Source of the DNA: Aureisphaera galaxeae
Lineage (GTDB): Bacteria; Bacteroidota; Bacteroidia; Flavobacteriales; Flavobacteriaceae
Assembly (NCBI RefSeq): GCF_028561275.1
Contig: NZ_JAQQTF010000006.1
Span: forward strand, 365,064-429,063
Direction of reading: 5' to 3'
DNA: 64,000 nt
Below are positions 1 to 7,511 of this stretch, piece by piece. The position numbers were made by a program, and so were the translations under genes. Position 1 is the stretch's first letter. Every line of letters begins with the position of its first letter. A model generated the notes under the pieces. The model searched no databases, was not told the origin of the DNA, and saw only the letters and a list, made by a program, of their open reading frames with translations.

Positions 1-207
<207 letters not shown>

Positions 208-268
208 CTACTTTGTAGTTTAAAAGGATAAGCTTTATTACTTGGTCGTATAAAAATCAATTCCTTAA

Positions 269-907
269 TTAGGGGCCTTCCATCCCTGGAAATGCCAACA
301 TCTGCCCCATTCCTACCGTAAACAACCAATTGCCATACAAGGCGTGCTCTATGCTTACTAAAGTGGTACTGCGAAACCGGAAATAGGTCCAAGCAAATAG
401 CAACCCTCCAACAAACGTGAGTACCATAACCAAGGTATTCCTAAAGAAAATATGGGCGAGGCTAAATACAATTGCGTTCACGAAAATAAACAGGTATTTA
501 CTATTAAAAAGTTCCTCGTATCGCTTAAAGAAAAAAGTGCGGTAGATAATTTCCTGCTGCCATACCGAAAGGAAAGTATAAACAAAAAGAATGATGACGT
601 ATAACCCTATATTGGTTCGTGGAACGTAGAAGAGATTCTTGGGTTCCGAAAAATACACAAAGGCCGTTGTGGTCAACGCAATGACCCCAAAAATGATAAG
701 GATACGCCTCCAGAAGGCCTTCCAATCAATCCCCCTTTTTACTTTGAATTTGATCTTCTCTACCCGAAAGAGTACATACACGATGTATGCAAAGCCCAAC
801 AGCGCAATGGGGCCTTTTACCCACGGTGAATACGGCAAGGCGAAACTAACTGGGACAGCTATAAAAATGAGGAAGAATTCGACGAGGAGATACCTAGGAT
901 GCGTCAT
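269..907 (-). CDS. CPBP family intramembrane glutamic endopeptidase-like protein
   Basis: This 212-residue protein has several hydrophobic helices and the CPBP (Abi/CAAX-protease-like) motif series: QEIIYR at about residues 118-123 in place of the usual EExxxR, FSLAH ending at His152, and HALYGN beginning at His188. CPBP proteins are membrane proteases related to Rce1; substrates are usually unknown in bacteria. The first glutamate of the EE pair is Gln here, so activity is uncertain. Its ATG lies inside the 3' end of the upstream Lrp gene (14-bp overlap), so the two are probably co-transcribed and translationally coupled. Confidence 0.75.
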   Translation of the reverse strand: MTHPRYLLVEFFLIFIAVPVSFALPYSPWVKGPIALLGFAYIVYVLFRVEKIKFKVKRGIDWKAFWRRILIIFGVIALTTTAFVYFSEPKNLFYVPRTNIGLYVIILFVYTFLSVWQQEIIYRTFFFKRYEELFNSKYLFIFVNAIVFSLAHIFFRNTLVMVLTFVGGLLFAWTYFRFRSTTLVSIEHALYGNWLFTVGMGQMLAFPGMEGP

Positions 908-1367
908 CGGACAATGTTAATTGAGTCGTGTTTTTAACTTCATTAATGGTAAAGGAGCTTTGGGTACTCCCAATATGCTCAATAGTAGTCAACTTGTTTA
1001 CCATAAAATTACGAAAGTGCTCCATATCTTTCACTACAACCTTCAACAAATAGTCGTACTCCCCACTTACGTGAAAACATTCCAATACTTCGTTTAGTTT
1101 TCTTACCTCTTTTTCGAAGGAGCCAATGGTTTCCTTAGCATGTTTTTCTAATCGGATATGGCAAAAGGCTAAAAACCCTAACCCTACAGCATCTTTGTTG
1201 ATGTGAGCCTCGTACCCTTTAATAATTCCCGTTCGCTCGAGCTTTTTGATACGCTCATAAACTGCTGTTACCGAAAGATCCAACTTATGGGAAAGCTCCT
1301 TGTTGGTTTGCTTGCAATCTTGCTGAAGGTAGCGCAATAAGCGCCGATCTATCCGATCCAATACCAT
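894..1367 (-). CDS. Lrp/AsnC family transcriptional regulator
   Basis: This 157-residue protein has the classic Lrp layout: an N-terminal winged helix-turn-helix (residues 1-60, with LSVTAVYERIKKLERTGII as recognition region) and a C-terminal RAM ligand-binding/oligomerisation domain. Lrp/AsnC proteins sense amino acids and often regulate a divergent amino-acid enzyme. Here the divergent gene is a PLP-dependent methionine gamma-lyase-like enzyme and the shared intergenic region is very AT-rich. I infer that it controls that gene and itself, with a sulfur amino acid as likely effector. Confidence 0.9.
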   Translation of the reverse strand: MVLDRIDRRLLRYLQQDCKQTNKELSHKLDLSVTAVYERIKKLERTGIIKGYEAHINKDAVGLGFLAFCHIRLEKHAKETIGSFEKEVRKLNEVLECFHVSGEYDYLLKVVVKDMEHFRNFMVNKLTTIEHIGSTQSSFTINEVKNTTQLTLSDDAS

Positions 1368-1473
1368 AACCGAAAATTTATCTGAATGTTCCTAATTAAA
1401 ACATAAACATACAAATTAAAATACCATATTAATTAATTTATTTAGAATTATTTTCTATATATTATTAATATCA

Positions 1474-1504
1474 TTGACAAATATTCTATCATGTGCTAGT
1501 TTTG
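1474..1504 (+). promoter_or_regulatory. Promoter of the methionine gamma-lyase-like gene
   Basis: TTG at 1474-1476, 20 bases, then TAGTTTTG at 1497-1504 matches the Bacteroidota sigma-factor consensus. Transcription would begin near 1510, which rules out an in-frame start at 1493 and supports the ATG at 1538. The AT-rich 1380-1470 stretch between this and the Lrp gene is the likely Lrp-binding region. Confidence 0.65.
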
Positions 1505-1537
1505 ATGTATCTATTGAAACACCAAAAAACAACTAGT

Positions 1538-2758
1538 ATGAAAAAATTCGCACCCGCTAATCAGATACAGGACCTTCAGTATTTTGGAGAGTTCGGAGGG
1601 GTAAATCCTTCTATTTCAGATTCGTCCACCTACACCTTTCTTTCCGCCAAGACCATGTTCGACACCTTCGAAGGGAATGCCGATGGTTGTTATCTCTATT
1701 CGCGTCATACCTCTCCTTCCAATCTATATTTGGGAGAAGCGTTGGCCGCCATGGAAGGGACTGAAACCGCCAATGTAGCTGGAACGGGAATGGGTGCCAT
1801 TACTGCTGCGATCCTTCAACTGTGTAAGGCTGGGGACCATATTATTTCCAGTAGAACCATATATGGAGGTACGTATGCGTTCCTGAAAAACTTCACTCCA
1901 CAACTGAACATCACCACCGATTTTGTGGATATCACCAAGTTGGATGTTGTTGAAGCAGCCATTACTCCGGAAACCAAAATCATCTATTGCGAAAGCGTAA
2001 GCAATCCTTTATTGGAAGTAGCCGATATCGAAGGGCTTGCCCAATTGGCGAAAAAACACAACCTGAAATTATTGGTAGACAATACCTTTTCCCCGCTTAC
2101 CATCTCCCCTGCTCATTTGGGAGCGGATATCGTGATGCACAGTCTTACGAAATTCATTAACGGTAGCAGCGATACCATGGGCGGAGTCATATGTGCTAAC
2201 CAAGAGTTTATCGATGCGGTTCGTAACGTAAATGACGGTGCCAGTATGTTGCTTGGAGCTTCCATGGACAGTATGAGGGCGGCCTCCATTCTCAAAAATC
2301 TGCGCACGCTTCATATTCGTATGAAACAACATAGCAAAAATGCCATGTTCCTTGCCGAGCGTTTCGAAGCCGATGGATTAAAAACCGTGTACCCTGGTCT
2401 TCCTTCCCATCCTGGACATGAACTATTCAAAAGAATGATGAACGAAGAATATGGATTTGGTGGTATGCTTACTATCGATGTGGGTAGCTTGGAAAAAGCC
2501 AATGAGCTAATGGAACTGATGCAAGAGCGTAACTTGGGTTACCTAGCTGTGAGTCTTGGATTTTACAAAACTCTATTCAGTGCTCCCGGGTCTTCCACTT
2601 CTTCCGAAATTCCGGAAGACGAACAAGCCGAAATGGGACTTTCCGATGGTCTGATCCGTTTCTCTATTGGATTGGACAACGACATTGAACGCACTTACGA
2701 ACTTATGAAGCAATGTATGATGGAAGTAGGTGTCTTGGAAGCCGCAATGGCCTACTAA
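1538..2758 (+). CDS. PLP-dependent Cys/Met metabolism enzyme, methionine gamma-lyase-like
   Basis: This 406-residue protein is a full-length Cys/Met-metabolism PLP enzyme (fold type I). Visible landmarks are YSRH at 54-57, the RTIYGGTY cofactor-stacking segment near 106-113, the PLP-ring aspartate in LVDNTF (Asp181), and the Schiff-base lysine in HSLTKFINGSSD (Lys205). The family includes methionine gamma-lyase, cystathionine gamma-lyase/synthase and O-acetylhomoserine sulfhydrylase; exact activity cannot be fixed from sequence. Divergence from an Lrp regulator favours a degradative role such as methionine to methanethiol and 2-oxobutyrate. The ATG at 1538 follows the promoter at a normal distance. 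Confidence 0.85.
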   Translation: MKKFAPANQIQDLQYFGEFGGVNPSISDSSTYTFLSAKTMFDTFEGNADGCYLYSRHTSPSNLYLGEALAAMEGTETANVAGTGMGAITAAILQLCKAGDHIISSRTIYGGTYAFLKNFTPQLNITTDFVDITKLDVVEAAITPETKIIYCESVSNPLLEVADIEGLAQLAKKHNLKLLVDNTFSPLTISPAHLGADIVMHSLTKFINGSSDTMGGVICANQEFIDAVRNVNDGASMLLGASMDSMRAASILKNLRTLHIRMKQHSKNAMFLAERFEADGLKTVYPGLPSHPGHELFKRMMNEEYGFGGMLTIDVGSLEKANELMELMQERNLGYLAVSLGFYKTLFSAPGSSTSSEIPEDEQAEMGLSDGLIRFSIGLDNDIERTYELMKQCMMEVGVLEAAMAY

Positions 2759-2761
2759 AAA

Positions 2762-2797
2762 AAGAAAAAACCGTCTAACCCCCATTAGACGGTTTTA
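2762..2797. terminator. Bidirectional intrinsic terminator between convergent genes
   Basis: An 11-bp perfect stem (AAACCGTCTAA, 2768-2778, with its complement at 2785-2795) and a six-base loop are flanked by A-runs on the left and T-runs on the right. It can stop transcription from both the PLP-enzyme gene and the convergent tail-fibre-like gene. Confidence 0.88.
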
Positions 2798-2833
2798 ATA
2801 TCATTATCTACGTAAGCTGCAGATAAGGAATTA

Positions 2834-4243
2834 TTAATTACCGGCGTTAGACGCCTTTATTAATGCTTTTAATTCTTCGATCTCTGCGCGCAAGGTTTCA
2901 ATCTCGGACTGTTGCTCCTGTACGGCTTTTACCAAAGGCACTACGAAAGTGGCGTAAGAGACCGTGTAGTTATCTTTGTTAAGATCATCTGGACGGGTTA
3001 CACCACTGAACTCGTAGCCCATTGATTGCGCAACCTCCTCAATTTGTTGCGCAAGAAAACCCGTTTCCACTTCAGAAGTATTTCGTACTACTTCTGTCTC
3101 CCCTTTAAAGGCACTTAGTTTCTCCCTATTCAAGGTATAAGTGACCGGTTTGATGTTTAAAATGAAGTCCAATCCAGGGACATTTTCCTGAACGTTCAAC
3201 TTGAAACGTGCGTCAGAAAGATTGGACCAACTTCTATATCCTCCAATACTCGTGATAGAGGTATTACCCACACGAATCTGGTTGGAGCTAGAAATACGAG
3301 CTCCATTCCCTAATGCCATGGAGTTGGAAATACTTCCACTGGTAGCATCGGCATCATATCCTACATAGGTGTTGCTACTTCCTGTGGTATTGCTCTCCCC
3401 GGCATCATATCCCACCGCCGTATTATTGCTTGCGGTATTGGAATCTAATGAGTTTCTACCAATCGAGGTGTTGTTATCCCCTGTTACATTGTTACGCAGG
3501 GCATCACGTCCAATAGCAGAGTTGCTCTGACCGTCATCATTGGCTCTAAGAGCATCATTCCCTAAGGCCGTATTGTCACTACCCGTGGTATTGTTCTCCA
3601 AGGTCTCATCCCCTACGGCTACATTAAAATTACCTGTTGTATTCGACGTCATGGAATATGCCCCAACTGCAACATTGTCGCGTCCCGATGTAGAGGCGCG
3701 CGCTGCATGGTACCCAATAAACACATTCTGCTCGGCAGCGGTTCCAGAAGGATCATAGTTCTCACCGGCTTCTATACCGATGAGTACCGATTCACCAGCG
3801 GACTCAAGCTCCAACTGACCTAGTTCTGTAAACCGAGCAATGTGTGTATTGTTTACTCGAAAATCAACTTCCTGAGCGTTGGTGGTCCCAATAAAATGGG
3901 TCCCGCGGGTGGCATTGCTGTTTCCGTTGATTTTCCAATCATTTTCTAAAGGGATCCATTCTCCGGATGCTCCTTGATTTTTATCCCAATAATGAAATCC
4001 TGGGCTTTTGGTGCCTGAGGTTGTCGTAAGGTAAATAAGCATACCATGTTGCTCATCCTTGGGATCTGTGGAAGGCAGTGCATCCAATCTTGGAATAAGC
4101 AAACCATCCGTATATTCTGGGTTGGACGGATTCTTAACGGATATGTCTAAGGCAGACTGGGGTGAGGTGGTTCCTATTCCTACTTGTGCATTTGCTACAT
4201 AGAAGGTAGCTAAAAGTGCAAATACGGGGGCCAACAATTTCAT
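2834..4243 (-). CDS. Exported tail-fibre-like protein with head repeats and C-terminal S74 chaperone domain
   Basis: This 469-residue protein has a signal peptide (MKLLAPVFALLATFYVANA), then QVGIGTTSPQSALDIS, a common opening of Bacteroidota tail-fibre-like surface proteins. A central array of about 24-residue repeats follows (N-N-T-A-V/L-G motif, residues about 170-330), resembling trimeric-autotransporter head repeats. The C-terminus carries the SDARFK signature of the S74 intramolecular chaperone and ends in a coiled coil (VQEQQSEIETLRAEIEELK). I infer a trimeric surface fibre that may self-cleave at the S74 domain. The ATG at 4241-4243 is chosen because the upstream TTG would put extra residues before a clean signal peptide. 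Confidence 0.8.
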   Translation of the reverse strand: MKLLAPVFALLATFYVANAQVGIGTTSPQSALDISVKNPSNPEYTDGLLIPRLDALPSTDPKDEQHGMLIYLTTTSGTKSPGFHYWDKNQGASGEWIPLENDWKINGNSNATRGTHFIGTTNAQEVDFRVNNTHIARFTELGQLELESAGESVLIGIEAGENYDPSGTAAEQNVFIGYHAARASTSGRDNVAVGAYSMTSNTTGNFNVAVGDETLENNTTGSDNTALGNDALRANDDGQSNSAIGRDALRNNVTGDNNTSIGRNSLDSNTASNNTAVGYDAGESNTTGSSNTYVGYDADATSGSISNSMALGNGARISSSNQIRVGNTSITSIGGYRSWSNLSDARFKLNVQENVPGLDFILNIKPVTYTLNREKLSAFKGETEVVRNTSEVETGFLAQQIEEVAQSMGYEFSGVTRPDDLNKDNYTVSYATFVVPLVKAVQEQQSEIETLRAEIEELKALIKASNAGN

Positions 4244-4274
4244 AAGCGTTTTAATTTGGGTCAACTGATGATAC

Positions 4275-4305
4275 CAAAATTATATTTGTAATCCATTACC
4301 TACAA
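4275..4305 (-). promoter_or_regulatory. Promoter of the tail-fibre-like gene
   Basis: On the minus strand, TTG (4305-4303), a 20-base spacer and TAATTTTG (4282-4275) match the Bacteroidota promoter consensus. Transcription would start about 25 bases upstream of the ATG at 4243. The remaining gene-free bases up to 4563 are AT-rich; a TATTTG at 4508-4513 may belong to the antiporter promoter, and I see nothing else there. Confidence 0.6.
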
Positions 4306-4563
4306 TACATTGGCAAATTATTCGATAAAGTCATTATTTTACTCGTTTAAGTGACAAATTTTACGGGAAAACCGCAGTAAACTCGTTGAAGGATAATCTC
4401 TTAACATTTTCACTTCATCGGCTTTTTGTGTCATTCGCCGATTTTAAAAATTGTTAAAATGCAAGTCGGGTCATTTCGACCCCATTCTATTTTCAAATTG
4501 GAGCGGGTATTTGCACAGCCGACTTCAAAATCGTAACATTACATTTCAATTTAAAATACCACT

Positions 4564-6054
4564 ATGCAGGACCAAGACAACCTTTCAGAAATTGATGTGA
4601 ACGATCAGAAAATTATCGAGAATAAGGAATTGGACTTTATGGAAGCCCTTATCCCAGTTTTCATTTTGATGGGGCTTTTGGCATATAATATTTTCTTTGC
4701 CGATGGGGCTTGGTTGGGTGATTTTTCCAATCAGTATATTCTTTTAATGGGAGGTTTGGTTGCAGCGATTGTTGGTTTTAGAAATAAGGTGGGACTGAGC
4801 ACTATGGTTTCTGAAATATGGGAGAACCTTAAAAGTGTTTTTATCCCCATAATGATCTTGCTATTGGTTGGAGCTTTGGCTGGAACTTGGTTGGTGAGTG
4901 GTATTATACCTGCCATGGTCTATTACGGATTGCAGGTTTTGAGTCCAGAGATATTCCTACCAGCTTCGGTAATCATTGCTGCCATAATCTCTATAGCCAC
5001 AGGTAGCTCTTGGACCACATCCGCTACCGTCGGAATAGCGCTAATTGGTATAGGAAGCGCATTAGGCATTTCTGGAGGAATGATTGCAGGTGCGGTGATC
5101 TCGGGCGCTTATTTTGGAGATAAGATGTCTCCCCTTAGCGATACTACCAATTTGGCTCCGGCAATGGCGGGGACAGATTTGTTTACCCATATTCGGTACA
5201 TGGCGTTTACCACGGTGCCAACCATTATTGTAACCTTAATTGTCTTTTCCATATTAAGTTCCACTATAGACACCACAGGTGATGCAGACTTAAGTGGGTT
5301 GTTGAGTACCATCGACACTACATTTAATATTACCCCCTGGCTATTTTTGGTTCCAGGAATTGTAATCGCCCTCATATTATTAAAAACCAAGCCACTTATT
5401 GCTCTGGCGGCAGGTGTCATTTCTGCAGGGATATTTGCTTTCGTTTTTCAACCCGATATTCTAACCACTTTAGGGTCTTCCAAAGTGGGAGCTGTTGTTA
5501 CTTCTATTTTTACAGATACCGCTATCGTTACCGATAATGAGACACTTAATAACTTATTCTCTGCCGGAGGAATGAAAGGTATGCTATGGACCATTGCATT
5601 AATTATGTGTGCCATGGTTTTTGGTGGAGTTATGGATGCCATTGGTGCGTTGGCAAGAATTACCAAGGCACTGCTGAAACTGGCCACTACGGTGTTTGGA
5701 TTATTTGCCAGTACGGTGATTAGCTGTTTAGGATTGAATGCCATAGCCAGCGACCAATATCTGGCCATCGTGATTCCAGGAAAAATGTTTAAAAAAGCCT
5801 TCGACGATAGAGGATTAGCCCCTCAAAACCTTTCGAGAACTCTGGAAGATAGTGGAACGGTAACTTCCGTTTTGATTCCATGGAATACGTGTGGTGCCTA
5901 TCAAAGTGGTGTGTTAGGTGTTGGTGTGGCCGAGTATTTTGTATACGCCATTTTCAACTGGCTCAGCCCATTTACCACCTTGCTGTTTGCCGCCTTCAGA
6001 ATTAAAATTAAGATGATGACGGCACCAAAAACAGTTCCCGTACAAGCGGAATAG
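4564..6054 (+). CDS. nhaC: Na+/H+ antiporter, NhaC family
   Basis: This 496-residue inner-membrane protein has about a dozen hydrophobic helices and family features such as ATGSSWTTSATVGIALIGIG (near residues 146-165) and GAYFGDKMSPLSDTTNLA (near 182-199), a strongly conserved block in NhaC carriers. NhaC exchanges sodium for protons and supports pH and sodium homeostasis, which fits a marine lifestyle. The N-terminal 20 residues are hydrophilic and acidic, so the N-terminus is probably cytosolic. It appears monocistronic. Confidence 0.9.
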   Translation: MQDQDNLSEIDVNDQKIIENKELDFMEALIPVFILMGLLAYNIFFADGAWLGDFSNQYILLMGGLVAAIVGFRNKVGLSTMVSEIWENLKSVFIPIMILLLVGALAGTWLVSGIIPAMVYYGLQVLSPEIFLPASVIIAAIISIATGSSWTTSATVGIALIGIGSALGISGGMIAGAVISGAYFGDKMSPLSDTTNLAPAMAGTDLFTHIRYMAFTTVPTIIVTLIVFSILSSTIDTTGDADLSGLLSTIDTTFNITPWLFLVPGIVIALILLKTKPLIALAAGVISAGIFAFVFQPDILTTLGSSKVGAVVTSIFTDTAIVTDNETLNNLFSAGGMKGMLWTIALIMCAMVFGGVMDAIGALARITKALLKLATTVFGLFASTVISCLGLNAIASDQYLAIVIPGKMFKKAFDDRGLAPQNLSRTLEDSGTVTSVLIPWNTCGAYQSGVLGVGVAEYFVYAIFNWLSPFTTLLFAAFRIKIKMMTAPKTVPVQAE

Positions 6055-6171
6055 TAGGTTTCCTTCTTTTATTAATTTCAGTAAATAACTGATACTGTTT
6101 TCTTTGTAAAAAACTATTGTTTTTTCTGAAAAGAATAGTTCTATTTTCTTTTTCCTAGGAGGTCTATTTCG

Positions 6172-6179
6172 TAATTTTG
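6172..6179 (+). promoter_or_regulatory. -7 box of the peroxiredoxin promoter
   Basis: TAATTTTG matches TAnnTTTG and lies 38 bases upstream of the peroxiredoxin ATG. No convincing TTG at the -33 position is visible, so the site rests on the -7 box alone. Confidence 0.45.
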
Positions 6180-6217
6180 CCGCCTCAAAAAACAAGTAGA
6201 ATTTTAAAAGAAAATAT

Positions 6218-6862
6218 ATGGCTTTCGTAGGTAAAAAATTTCCAAATCTTACCGTAGATGCAATCAGTAAAACAGGAGTTTCTGAAAAGGTAAACGTTCT
6301 TGAAATGGCGCAGAAAGAGAACAAGAAAATCTTACTTTTCTGGTACCCAAAGGACTTCACATTTGTTTGCCCAACCGAATTGCACGCTTTTCAAGCTGCT
6401 ATGGAAGAATTCGAAAAGAGAAACACCCTTGTCATCGGTGCTTCCTGCGATACTCCCGAAGTACACTTTGCTTGGTTAAACACTCCTAAGAAAATGGGAG
6501 GGATTGAAGGAATTACCTATCCTATCATCGCAGATAGCAACAGAAACCTTTCTACTCAGTTAGGAATTCTAGACATCACCAACGAGCGTTACGACGAAGC
6601 TACCGATACTGTTTTGGTAGAAGGTGATAACGTGACATACCGAGCTACTTACCTTATCGACGAGGAAGGAACGGTATTCCACGAAAGCATCAACCACATG
6701 CCTGTAGGAAGAAATGTGGAAGAATTTATCCGTCTTATCGACGCTTATACCCACGTACAGCAAAATGGTGAAGTATGTCCAGCCAACTGGCAAGAAGGAG
6801 CTACTGCCATGAATGCAGACCGCGAAGGTGTTGCAGAATATTTATCACAGCATTTAAACTAA
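6218..6862 (+). CDS. 2-Cys peroxiredoxin, AhpC/TSA family
   Basis: This 214-residue cytosolic peroxidase has the peroxidatic cysteine in FTFVCPTE (Cys51) and a resolving cysteine in GEVCPANW near residue 191, the typical 2-Cys Prx arrangement. It reduces hydrogen peroxide and organic hydroperoxides using thioredoxin or an AhpF-type reductase; no ahpF is adjacent. The gene sits in its own transcription unit and ends at a strong terminator. The neighbouring tpx suggests a locus for peroxide defence, although the two have separate transcription units. Confidence 0.92.
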   Translation: MAFVGKKFPNLTVDAISKTGVSEKVNVLEMAQKENKKILLFWYPKDFTFVCPTELHAFQAAMEEFEKRNTLVIGASCDTPEVHFAWLNTPKKMGGIEGITYPIIADSNRNLSTQLGILDITNERYDEATDTVLVEGDNVTYRATYLIDEEGTVFHESINHMPVGRNVEEFIRLIDAYTHVQQNGEVCPANWQEGATAMNADREGVAEYLSQHLN

Positions 6863-6903
6863 TTACAATACCAATTAGTTTATTTTTTAAGTTAGGTTAA
6901 GCA

Positions 6904-6938
6904 TACCCCTTCCGAAATCGGAAGGGGTACTTTTTTTT
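6904..6938 (+). terminator. Intrinsic terminator after the peroxiredoxin gene
   Basis: An 11-bp perfect stem (TACCCCTTCCG, 6904-6914, with its complement at 6919-6929) with an AAAT loop is followed by a run of eight T residues. Confidence 0.92.
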
Positions 6939-7007
6939 GACATTCCCTTCACATTTAAATGGATTCTTAGTTGTAATTTTAAGGTTCTTAAACCAATCCT
7001 TACAATT

Positions 7008-7508
7008 ATGGCAAATATCACCTTGGGAGGAAATCCCGCAGAAACTATAGGAAACCTACCTGCTGTGGGAAGTACCGCTCCAAATTTCACATTGATCGCT
7101 AACGATCTTTCTTCAAAATCCCTCTCCGATTATGACGGAAAACGAAAACTATTGAACATCTTTCCAAGTGTTGACACAGGCATTTGTGCTGCTTCTTCCA
7201 GAAAATTCAATGAGGCCGCTGCCGCTTTAGAGAATACCCAAGTGCTTTGTATTTCCAGAGACCTTCCTTTTGCCCAGGCCCGCTTTTGTGCCGCCGAAGG
7301 GATCGAAAACTTGGATATGCTCAGTGATTTCAACGATGGATCCTTTGGAAAAGACTACGGACTCGAGATTTCTAAAAGTGCATTTACTGGATTGCATTCG
7401 CGTGTGGTAATCGCGCTGGATGAAAATAACAATGTACTGTATACCGAGCAAGTTCCCGAAATTGGACAAGAGCCCAATTATGAAGCTGCCTTAAACGCAC
7501 TTTCGTAA
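7008..7508 (+). CDS. tpx: Thiol peroxidase Tpx
   Basis: This 166-residue atypical 2-Cys peroxiredoxin has the Tpx-specific active site PSVDTGICAAS (peroxidatic Cys60) and the resolving cysteine in ARFCAAEG (Cys94). It lines up closely with E. coli Tpx over its whole length. It reduces lipid and other hydroperoxides with thioredoxin. It ends only 3 bases before the stop codon of the convergent TonB-receptor gene, and no hairpin separates them, so read-through antisense to the receptor 3' end is possible. Confidence 0.94.
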   Translation: MANITLGGNPAETIGNLPAVGSTAPNFTLIANDLSSKSLSDYDGKRKLLNIFPSVDTGICAASSRKFNEAAAALENTQVLCISRDLPFAQARFCAAEGIENLDMLSDFNDGSFGKDYGLEISKSAFTGLHSRVVIALDENNNVLYTEQVPEIGQEPNYEAALNALS

Positions 7509-7511
7509 GTA

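Noticed and set aside
1493..1540. Upstream start for the methionine gamma-lyase-like gene
   Set aside because: It overlaps the TAGTTTTG promoter box, so the codons would not be in the message.
2834..4243. Prophage tail-fibre module
   Set aside because: The protein has a signal peptide and no phage genes are near; this is a common surface protein type in Bacteroidota.
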